From: Acidobacterium sp.
GTDB taxonomy: Bacteria > Acidobacteriota > Vicinamibacteria > Vicinamibacterales > UBA2999
Length of the DNA: 64,000 bases
Direction: 5' to 3'
NCBI GenBank assembly: GCA_002737365.1
Contig: NSIL01000010.1
Coordinates: 1-64,000 of the forward strand
Part shown: piece after piece, positions 36,801 through 45,137 of the stretch
How positions within the stretch are numbered: position 1 is the first letter of the stretch
How the letters are laid out: the number at the start of each line of letters is the position of its first letter
Position numbers and translations under genes: made by a program
The notes under the pieces: generated by a model
Database searches by the model: none
Told to the model about the DNA's origin: nothing
The model's input: only the letters and a program-made list of their open reading frames with translations

Positions 36801-37813
36801 GTCAGGCCCGTGAGCAGAAAGTCCACCGGCGAGGCCATCAACACGGCCGAAGCCGGCGCCCACGGGGCCGCCGGCACCAATGCCGGCTCGGCCAGCCCGA
36901 GGCGCCGCGTGGTAATCCACAGCAGCGCCCGCGCGGCGACCAACAGCAACGCGATACCGGTGGTCAGGCCCGCTGCCAGCGGCAGCGAGCGCGTCGAGCG
37001 CCGCCAGTCGAGCAGCGGCCCCGCGAACAACAGCAGCAGCAGAGCCGCCAGCGTGAGCTCTGCGGCCATGCGTCGGTCGCGAATCCGCTGGCGCGACGCC
37101 TGCAGGTCCGCATCCGAGAGCTGGACCGCCGCCAGCGGCTCGCCCGACGAGGTCCTGACGATGAACGTGTCAGGTCCGGCGCTGGCCGTGTCCTCGAACT
37201 GCAGCCGCAGCGAGACGGGAACCATGCTGGTCTCGAGCGCGAAGTCCGCGCCGGCCATCGGCGTTGGTCCGTCGCGCGACAGCGGGGTTTCGGCCACGAC
37301 GGCCCCGATCTGGCGTTCGGGATCAGCGGCGTCAACGACCGGTTGCACACGGACCAGTTGCAGGCCGTAAGTGCTCTGCCCGAGGAACAGCGAGGCAGGT
37401 CCCGCGAGGCGCGCATCGGGCACGTCTTCGGACCGGCCCACCCACGCGACGGGCTGATTGCGCGCGCCGTAGATCGTGATCGCCACGGAGCCTGGTGAGG
37501 TGCGGGCACCGGCCGCCGCCAGGTCAAACAGCCGCCGCGAGGCGGCCACATCGCCCTGTTCCGCCAGCAGCACCGTTTCGGCGTCGAGGGTGACGGCCCG
37601 GACCGCTTCGTCCAGGCGATTGCCGAGCGTCACGAACTGCCCGGAGACCTCGGCCTGCAGAAGAGCCCGCGACGCGGCCAGGTCGGCCCCCAACTGCGTG
37701 CGTTCGGCGACCTCGCCGGTAATCCAGATGGCCATCGCCACCACGGCTCCGCCCAGGACCAACTTCTGGACGCTGCGCGCGACGAAGGAAGGAGAGACCA
37801 TCCGCATGACCAT
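33860..37813 (-). CDS. large multi-TM sensor histidine kinase (NtrY-like, HAMP + HisKA/HATPase)
   Basis: [25 protein letters not shown], HAMP-like [60 protein letters not shown]. Confidence 0.9.
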   Translation of the reverse strand: [1317 protein letters not shown]

Positions 37814-37821
37814 TGTAGAAT

Positions 37822-38829
37822 GTGGATCTGTCCAGCACAGCCGGTTCGTTGAAGTTCTCGCTCAAGCGCGGCGCGCTCGTCACGGCCGCCAACTGGCAAG
37901 TCGTCCTCGTCCAGTTCGTGGCTGACACCTTGTTCAAAACGCTGCTCGCCGTGCCCATTGTCGGCGGCCTGGTCCTGGTGGCGCTGGTTGTCGGCGGCGA
38001 TCCGGTTGAGATGATCCGGCTGGAGCCGAGCCAGATCGTCTCCACCATGGTCGGCGTCCTGCTGGCGCAGCCGTTTGCGCTGGCCGCGTTCCTCCTGGCG
38101 CTCGGCCTGATCTTGAGCGGTGGCTCAGTGCTGATGTTTGCGGTCAAGGCCGGCAGCGTCACGGTGCTTCTGGCCGGCGAACACGCCGCCGGACCGATCG
38201 AGCAGCCACCACTGCGGCTGTCGTCATTCGCGCAGGCCAACCGCTCGAACGTCGAGCGATTCACGACCGGCGTCCGCACGCTGTTTGGCCGTTACCTGCG
38301 TCTGGGCGTCGGACTCACCGTGGTCTATGCGTTGCTGGCCGGCGGTTACATGGCGCTCGTGTTCGGCCCTCCGGCCACGGCCACGGTTGACGGCCCGCTG
38401 GCCGTCACGCTGGCATCACTCGCCCTGATCCTCGCGGTCACGCTGGTGAACTTCCTGTATCTGCTGCTGCAGATCGTGGTCGCGTTCGAAGACTGCGGGG
38501 TGCTCGAAGCCGTGCCACACGTCGCCCGACTGTTACGACGACGGACCAAGGCCATGGGGCAGGTGCTCACGTCGATTCTCGCGCTGATGCTGATGGCGAC
38601 CGGCGTGTCGATTCTAGCCACGGCCGCACTTGGCCTGATCGCCTTCGTGCCGTTCGTCGGCCTAGCCGCGCTGCCGCTGCAGGTGTTCGCCTGGCTGGTG
38701 CGCGGCGTCGTCTTCCAGTTTGTCGGACTCACCGGGGTCGCGACCTACGTGCGCCTGCATCGCACGTTACAAGCATCGGAAGTTCTTGTCCGGCCATCCG
38801 ACGACCTTCAGCAGGTGACGCGCGCATGA
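37822..38829 (+). CDS. hypothetical multi-TM membrane protein
   Basis: several TM segments; start uncertain (GTG 37822 or TTG 37849). Confidence 0.7.
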   Translation: MDLSSTAGSLKFSLKRGALVTAANWQVVLVQFVADTLFKTLLAVPIVGGLVLVALVVGGDPVEMIRLEPSQIVSTMVGVLLAQPFALAAFLLALGLILSGGSVLMFAVKAGSVTVLLAGEHAAGPIEQPPLRLSSFAQANRSNVERFTTGVRTLFGRYLRLGVGLTVVYALLAGGYMALVFGPPATATVDGPLAVTLASLALILAVTLVNFLYLLLQIVVAFEDCGVLEAVPHVARLLRRRTKAMGQVLTSILALMLMATGVSILATAALGLIAFVPFVGLAALPLQVFAWLVRGVVFQFVGLTGVATYVRLHRTLQASEVLVRPSDDLQQVTRA

Positions 38830-40058
38830 CTACGATGACCCGTGGCGACAATCCTTTAGGTTTGTCAACCGCAGCCCAGCACTTCGAGGAATCGGCCATT
38901 CGTCGCGCCGGCATTCTCGGCGCCGCTGTGCCCGGATTGATCTCGCTGGCGGCAGGGTATCCCTCGCCGGAGGTGTTTCCGTGGGACGACCTCGCGTCGA
39001 TCACCGCCGATCTGCTGGCCAGGCGGGACGGCAACACGCTGCAGTACGGTGCGACGCGCGGCTATCGGCCGCTGCTCGAGCAACTGATCGCGAAGACGCT
39101 GCACGACCGGAGCATCACGGCCGCGTTCGAGGACATGATCATCACTACCGGCTCGCAGCAGGGCCTCGACCTGGTGGGCCGCGTGCTGATCGATCCGGGC
39201 GACGTGATCCTGGTCGAGTTGCCGACTTACAGCGGCGCGATCGCCGCGTTCCACAACTTGCAGGGACAGTTCGCCGGAGTGCCGCAAGACAGCGAAGGCA
39301 TTGATCTCGTGGCGCTCGAGACCGCCATCGCTCGCCTCAAGACCGACGGCAAGACGGCCAAATTCATTTACGTCACGCCGAACTTCCAGAACCCGGCCGG
39401 CCTGCTCATGAGCCGAGCGAGGCGACTCGCGTTGCTGGAGTTCGCACGACGGCATGAGCTGTTGATCCTCGAGGACGACCCGTACGGCTCGATCTACTTC
39501 GAGGACGTCACCACGGCCGCCGACACGCGACCGATCAAGGCTGATGACACTGACGGCCGCGTGATCTACCTTGGAAGTTTCTCCAAGGTGCTCGTGCCAG
39601 GCCTCCGTGTGGCGTGGCTCGTGGCGCCACGCGAGATCGCGCAGAGGGTCGAGCTGGCCAAGCAAGCCACCGATATCTGCAGCAGCGTCTTCGATCAGCG
39701 CATCGTCCACGGCGCCATGGACCGCGGCGTGGTCGATCGCATTGCGCCGGGACTGCGGGCGCACTACCAGGCGAAGCGCAGCGTGATGGAGCAGGCGTTG
39801 CAGTCGACGCTGGCCGGCCGCGTCACGTGGACGTCACCTCGCGGTGGCTTCTTCTTGTGGATCGCGCTGCCCGCGGGTCTGGATGATCGGGCGTTGTTCG
39901 ATCGGGCGCTGGCCGCAAAGGTCAGCTTCGTGCTGGGCAGCGCGTTCTTCGTTGACGGGCAGGGCCACGGATTTGCGCGGCTGTCGTTCGCGGGCACCAG
40001 CCACGAACAGATCACCGAGGGCATTGCCCGGCTCGCGGCCGCCATCAACAGCCACTGA
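38826..40058 (+). CDS. PLP-dependent aminotransferase, class I/II (2-aminoadipate/valine-pyruvate type)
   Basis: ITTGSQQGLDLVGRVLIDPGD, YLGSFSKVLVPGLRVAW (PLP Lys); ATGA overlap with upstream gene. Confidence 0.92.
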   Translation: MTTMTRGDNPLGLSTAAQHFEESAIRRAGILGAAVPGLISLAAGYPSPEVFPWDDLASITADLLARRDGNTLQYGATRGYRPLLEQLIAKTLHDRSITAAFEDMIITTGSQQGLDLVGRVLIDPGDVILVELPTYSGAIAAFHNLQGQFAGVPQDSEGIDLVALETAIARLKTDGKTAKFIYVTPNFQNPAGLLMSRARRLALLEFARRHELLILEDDPYGSIYFEDVTTAADTRPIKADDTDGRVIYLGSFSKVLVPGLRVAWLVAPREIAQRVELAKQATDICSSVFDQRIVHGAMDRGVVDRIAPGLRAHYQAKRSVMEQALQSTLAGRVTWTSPRGGFFLWIALPAGLDDRALFDRALAAKVSFVLGSAFFVDGQGHGFARLSFAGTSHEQITEGIARLAAAINSH

Positions 40059-40332
40059 GCAAATACCGCCGCCGATGAGACGCCGATTGTGCACCGATCT
40101 GGTTGGGGTCAGACTGGACTATCGAGATAGGCCGATCGGTCTATTCCTTCAGACGGAGGCCATGGTTAAGCTTGAAGTATCTGTGTTCAAGAGGCCGACC
40201 GCGCGTTTGACGCGAACCCGCGCCGGCACTAGACTCCGCTCGAGTGCTGAAGGTGGACTAGGTTGTTCTGCCGACTACTTGTTAGACCGGTATCTTGGTT
40301 TGGCCCGTCGGTTCTGTTAGCGTTGCAGAGTG

Positions 40333-40566
40333 ATGACGACCGCTTACTTCGAGGCGATGCGCGCGCGCCCGGATCGAGCCGTCATCAGGCTCGAATGGCT
40401 TGACCGAGCCGTCAAGTCCCCGATTCGCGAAGTGATCCAGCAAGACGGGCGTATTCGCCGGTGGGCAGTCATCCCCGAGGCTGAAGGGAAGCACCTTCGC
40501 GTGGTGCTGCTTCCGGATGGTGAGACCGTGCACCACGCGTTTTTCGACCGTGGGTTTAAATCATGA
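40333..40566 (+). CDS. small hypothetical protein, first gene of a DUF2283 pair
   Basis: MMTTAYFEAMRARPDRAVIRLEWLDRAVKSPIREVIQQDGRIRRWAVIPEAEGKHLRVVLL; ATGA overlap with next ORF. Confidence 0.65.
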   Translation: MTTAYFEAMRARPDRAVIRLEWLDRAVKSPIREVIQQDGRIRRWAVIPEAEGKHLRVVLLPDGETVHHAFFDRGFKS

Positions 40567-40760
40567 GAATTCGCTACTTCACCGACACCGATACCTTGCT
40601 GATTGAGTTCAAAGATCGCCCAGTGGCGGAAACGCGCGACCTCGATGAGAATACGATTCTCGACGTCGACGTAGATGGCAACATCTGCTCGATCACGATT
40701 GAGCACGCTTCTCAGCGGACCGATATTCCGCAGTTCTCGTACGAGCAGGTCACGGCCTAA
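40563..40760 (+). CDS. DUF2283 family small protein
   Basis: IRYFTDTDTLLIEFKDRPVAETRDLDENTILDVDVDGNICSITIEHAS. Confidence 0.82.
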   Translation: MRIRYFTDTDTLLIEFKDRPVAETRDLDENTILDVDVDGNICSITIEHASQRTDIPQFSYEQVTA

Positions 40761-40797
40761 CAGCCGCTGCAGACGACAGAACCACATCGAGGTCGGC

Positions 40798-42141
40798 ATG
40801 TCCAGGACACCGTGCACGGCTTGTAGCGTCAGGCGGCACCAAGGCCGCAGGCTCTGTACATCGCTCGTTGCGTTCGCCGTATGCGCTGTCGTAGTCTCCT
40901 GCGCCTCGCCGTCTCGCGACGAGCAGGCGAAGCCCGGCGAGCCGTCGCCATACCTGCTGGTGTCTGCCGGAGATGCCGACGACGCCGACAGCGACTTTCT
41001 CGCCGTCATCGACCTGCGGGCCGGCAGTTCCGACATCGGCACGGCAATTTCGACACTGCCGACCGGCATGAAAGCGTCGATGCCGCATCACATGGAATAT
41101 GTGATGCCGCCGGTCGGCGAGCTGCTCTTCATGAACGCCCACCACCACGAGATGAGCATGCTGGTGGATGTTTCGAACCCTCGCGTGCTTCGTTTGGCGA
41201 AGACGTTCATGCCTCCCGCGCCGCTGCGGTACCCGCACGACTACACGCGCACGCCCAAGGGCACGCGCCTGGTCGGCTTCTTGCGCAGCGAGGGCCAGAG
41301 CATCGATCCCGCTGAAACCGTCACGCCTGGCAACCACGGCGGCATCGCGGAGTACAGCGCCGACGCGGAGCTGCTGCGCACGGCGGTGGCCGGCGATGCG
41401 AGCGGCAAGCCCGTCCGCCCCTACGCGTTCGCGCTGCTCCCGGAGCTCGACCGGCTCGTGGTGACCAGTGCCCCCATGATGGAGAACGCGTCGGCCGACG
41501 TGCTGCAGGTTTATCGCTACTCGGACTTCACGCTCCTCAAGACGATCGACCTGCCGGCTGGCAGGCTTACTGACGGACAGGAGGTGGCTGGCTCTCAGCG
41601 CGCAGGTTTCGGTCCGCGCGTGCTCCAGGATGGGTCGGTCTTTCTCAACAGCTATGGCTGCACGTTCTACCGGCTGAGCGAGATCGGCAGCGACCAGCCA
41701 CGGCTAGATACCTATTTTGCGTTGGATACACCACCGCCGACGAGGCTCGGCTCGATCCGCGGCGCATGCGGCATTCCAGTGGTCTTCGGGCACTACTGGA
41801 TCAATCCCGCGGGGAAGCTGCACAGCGTCGTCGTGCTCGACATCGCCAACCCTGCGAGCCCACGCGAAGTGTTCCGCCTCAAGACACCGGACACCTTCAA
41901 CCCGCACTGGCTGGCGCGCGACCCGCAGTCCAACCGGCTGGTGCTCGGCGCCGAGCTTGGCGGCGAAGAAGGCTTCTTCATCCTGCGCTTCGATGACCAG
42001 ACCGGACAGTTGACCTTCGATCCCGCATTGAGCGGCGAGGGGCAGGCCGGCTATGTCAGTCTCAAGAAGCCGACCTGGCCGCACGGATCCTCGGGCGCAG
42101 CATGGGGGCACGCCGCGTTGTTCTTGCGGGAATCTCGCTAG
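40798..42141 (+). CDS. lipoprotein with beta-propeller resembling selenium-binding protein 56/methanethiol oxidase
   Basis: lipobox-like AVVVSCAS; GACGIPVVFGHYWINPAGKLHSVVVLDIANPASPREVFRLKTPDTFNPHWLARDPQSNRLVLG. Confidence 0.6.
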   Translation: MSRTPCTACSVRRHQGRRLCTSLVAFAVCAVVVSCASPSRDEQAKPGEPSPYLLVSAGDADDADSDFLAVIDLRAGSSDIGTAISTLPTGMKASMPHHMEYVMPPVGELLFMNAHHHEMSMLVDVSNPRVLRLAKTFMPPAPLRYPHDYTRTPKGTRLVGFLRSEGQSIDPAETVTPGNHGGIAEYSADAELLRTAVAGDASGKPVRPYAFALLPELDRLVVTSAPMMENASADVLQVYRYSDFTLLKTIDLPAGRLTDGQEVAGSQRAGFGPRVLQDGSVFLNSYGCTFYRLSEIGSDQPRLDTYFALDTPPPTRLGSIRGACGIPVVFGHYWINPAGKLHSVVVLDIANPASPREVFRLKTPDTFNPHWLARDPQSNRLVLGAELGGEEGFFILRFDDQTGQLTFDPALSGEGQAGYVSLKKPTWPHGSSGAAWGHAALFLRESR

Positions 42142-42200
42142 GGCAGGAGGCTCGTCTGGCGCTCAAGGAGTTCCTTCAGAAGTACGTCTTGAATCGAATG

Positions 42201-42223
42201 GCTGGCTAACTTCAGTTAGCAGC
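42201..42223. terminator. strong hairpin GGCTGGCTAACT-TC-AGTTAGCAGCC between convergent genes
   Basis: 11-bp stem with one bulged G; no T-tract. Confidence 0.4.
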
Positions 42224-42410
42224 CGGCGTTCGACAGCCGGGTGCTCACCGAGGCCTGGATTCGCCGCGGCTCAGGCCGAGTACGTTAAGCCGGTTGGGGT
42301 TTCGGGTAGCGGGGGAGGGGAGTCTGGGTAGAGTGAGCCCCCGAGGGAGAGATAGTCTGAGCTCCCGTGAGTGGATTGAATCGGTGTCCAATCTGCGCCT
42401 AATCGGTGGC

Positions 42411-43493
42411 CTAGGGCACGGCCGGGTGGCCCGGCAGTTCACCAAGCACCGCCGGCACCGGCTCGAATCGCTGGGCGAATCCCTGCAACTGGCCGTCGCG
42501 GCTGACCGTCACCAGCCTCACGGCCGTGGGCCGCGCCTCGCGCCGGAAGAACGGCTGCAGGCCCAGTTCACCGGCAGACTGGACAGTGACCGTGGCCTTG
42601 CCCAGCTCAAGGTCAAAACCGGCGATCGCCGAACCGACGAGCGGCATCAGCACCATGTTCGGCAGCGGCAGGGGACTGCCTGACGGCCGCGACGGCAGCG
42701 AGACACTCCACCGCAGGTTGCCGCTCTTGCGGTCGACGGCGCGCAGCACGTTGTCGCGCGCCGCGAAGTAGATGCGCTTTGAATCGGCGGCCGGCAGCCC
42801 CGACACATCGCCGCCGACGCGCCACCTCCAACGGTCGCGGCCAGTGGTCAGGCTCACGCTCACGACATCGCGACCGGCCGTGCCGAACACCAGTTGATCA
42901 TCGAGCGCGAGCAAACCCGTGATGCGAGACGCCAGCGTTCGCGTCCAGGTAGTCTCACCGGAGGCCAGCAGGACTGACACGAGCCGATTGTCGGCCAGCG
43001 GCAAGTACAAGCGGTCCAGGGCTGGCGCCGGCGCGGTGGCGAGTGGCGCGCCAAGCGGTTGCCGCCAGACCAGCGTGCCGTCCGAGGCGCGGAACGCGGC
43101 CAGATCACCATTGGGAGTCGAGGCGAGTAGCCAGCCGGTGTCCCAATAGAGCGGCACCGCCGCGCCACCCGGGAGCGGCGTGCGCCAACGCGTCGCGCCA
43201 GTCAGCGCATCGCGGGCTTCAATGGACGATTCCGTGGTGGTAAAGACCAGGCCTTCGCCAGTGGCCGGCGTGAACGCGGTCGCAAGGTCCAGGCGCCACC
43301 GCACGGTCCCAGAATCAAGATCCACAGCCACGAGTTGGCCGCCCTTGAGGGGAACGTAGGCCGTCGTCGCGTCAAACCCCGCCGCGGCCACGGGTGGCGT
43401 GTCGAAGGGAATCGACCAGCGCGGGTCGAGCGGCGCCACCGTGGTGACGGGAGCCTGAAAAATCGCGACCAGCGCCGCGAACAAAAGAGCCAT
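42411..43493 (-). CDS. PQQ-like beta-propeller repeat protein (BamB-like)
   Basis: repeated GxxRWRxxL blades (GTVRWRLDLATAF, GATRWRTPLPGG, GNLRWSVSLPS). Confidence 0.82.
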   Translation of the reverse strand: MALLFAALVAIFQAPVTTVAPLDPRWSIPFDTPPVAAAGFDATTAYVPLKGGQLVAVDLDSGTVRWRLDLATAFTPATGEGLVFTTTESSIEARDALTGATRWRTPLPGGAAVPLYWDTGWLLASTPNGDLAAFRASDGTLVWRQPLGAPLATAPAPALDRLYLPLADNRLVSVLLASGETTWTRTLASRITGLLALDDQLVFGTAGRDVVSVSLTTGRDRWRWRVGGDVSGLPAADSKRIYFAARDNVLRAVDRKSGNLRWSVSLPSRPSGSPLPLPNMVLMPLVGSAIAGFDLELGKATVTVQSAGELGLQPFFRREARPTAVRLVTVSRDGQLQGFAQRFEPVPAVLGELPGHPAVP

Positions 43494-43534
43494 CAGCCCA
43501 TATAATAGCGGCTTACCCTCTCATTCGAGATTTC

Positions 43535-45076
43535 GTGGCCCACCAAACCATCATCGTTCTGGATTTCGGCTCGCAGTTTACCCAGCTGATCGCTCGCCGT
43601 TTGCGCGAGTTGTCGGTGTACTGCGAAGTACTCCCGTTCAACACGTCACTCGACGCCATCAAGGCCAAGGCGCCCATTGGCGTCATCCTGTCCGGTGGAC
43701 CGAGTAGCGTTGATGAAGAGGGGGCACCACGCTGCGATCGTGCAGTGCTCGATCTTGGCGTCCCCGCGCTGGGCATCTGCTACGGCATGCAGTTGATGAC
43801 CGACATGCTGGGCGGCACGCTGGGCCGCTCCGCGCATCGCGAATTCGGCCATGCGCTCGTCCGACGCCAGCCGGCGACGGCCTCGCGTTTGCTGAAGGGA
43901 ATCCCGGACGAGCTGAAGGTGTGGGCCAGCCACGGCGACTTCGTCGCCACGGCGCCGCCCGGCTTTACCGTCGCCGCCACCAGTGACAACGCGCCCGTGG
44001 CCGTCATGGAAGCGCCGGAACACGGCTACTACGCCATGCTGTTCCACCCCGAGGTCGCTCACACCGATCGCGGCACCGAGCTGCTCCGTAATTTTGCGTT
44101 CGACGTCTGCGGCGGCACTGGCGACTGGACCACCGCTTCGTTCATTGATGAGGCCACGGCGCGCATCAAGGCCCAGGTGGGCCGCGGGCGAGTGGTGTGC
44201 GGATTGTCAGGCGGGGTCGACTCTACGGTCGCGGCAACGATCATCCATCGCGCCATCGGCGATCACCTGCAGTGCATCTTCGTGGACAACGGCCTCTTGC
44301 GGCTGAACGAGGCGCAGCAGGTGGTGGAGCGCTACAAGAAACTGGCGCTGCCGGTGCACCACGTGGATGCGACCGACATCTTCCTCACGCGGCTCGCCGG
44401 CGTGACTGACCCCGAGAAGAAGCGCAAGATCATCGGCGCCGCCTTTATCGACGTGTTCAACGACAAGGCTCAAGCGCTCGGCAACTTCGACTTCCTCGCG
44501 CAGGGCACGCTCTATCCGGATGTGATCGAATCGGTCTCGGTGCGTGGTCCGTCGGCCACCATCAAGAGCCATCACAACGTCGGTGGCCTGCCGGAAGGCA
44601 TGAAGTTCAAGCTGGTCGAACCGCTGCGCGAGCTGTTCAAGGACGAAGTGCGGCGGGTCGGCCGCGACCTCGGCATCGAGAAAGAATTCCTGATCCGCCA
44701 ACCCTTCCCTGGGCCGGGCCTCGCGGTCCGCATTCTCGGCGACATCACGCGCGACAAGATTGCGCTGCTGCAGAAGGCCGATGCGATCGTCGCGGATGAA
44801 GTCCGCAAGGCCGGCTGGTACGAGCGCATCTGGCAAAGCTTCGCCGTGTTGCTGCCGGTGCAGAGCGTCGGTGTGATGGGCGATGCCCGCACTTACGAAT
44901 TCACGGTGGCCGTGCGCGCGGTGGAAAGCCTCGACGGCATGACCGCCGACTGGGCGCGCCTGCCGCACGACCTGCTCGCCTCGATCTCGTCGCGCATCGT
45001 CAACGAAGTGCGCGGCATCAACCGCGTCGTCTACGACATCAGCTCCAAGCCGCCGTCAACCATTGAATGGGAATGA
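43535..45076 (+). CDS. guaA: GMP synthase (glutamine-hydrolysing)
   Basis: IIVLDFGSQFTQLIARRLREL...LSGGVDSTVAA...FPGPGLAVRILG; ends KPPSTIEWE. Confidence 0.97.
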   Translation: MAHQTIIVLDFGSQFTQLIARRLRELSVYCEVLPFNTSLDAIKAKAPIGVILSGGPSSVDEEGAPRCDRAVLDLGVPALGICYGMQLMTDMLGGTLGRSAHREFGHALVRRQPATASRLLKGIPDELKVWASHGDFVATAPPGFTVAATSDNAPVAVMEAPEHGYYAMLFHPEVAHTDRGTELLRNFAFDVCGGTGDWTTASFIDEATARIKAQVGRGRVVCGLSGGVDSTVAATIIHRAIGDHLQCIFVDNGLLRLNEAQQVVERYKKLALPVHHVDATDIFLTRLAGVTDPEKKRKIIGAAFIDVFNDKAQALGNFDFLAQGTLYPDVIESVSVRGPSATIKSHHNVGGLPEGMKFKLVEPLRELFKDEVRRVGRDLGIEKEFLIRQPFPGPGLAVRILGDITRDKIALLQKADAIVADEVRKAGWYERIWQSFAVLLPVQSVGVMGDARTYEFTVAVRAVESLDGMTADWARLPHDLLASISSRIVNEVRGINRVVYDISSKPPSTIEWE

Positions 45077-45137
45077 TCAGGGGGCGCCCCTCGGGCGTGG
45101 GCGGCGCCTGGCGCCGTAGGCCGATGGTGGGTCGGTC

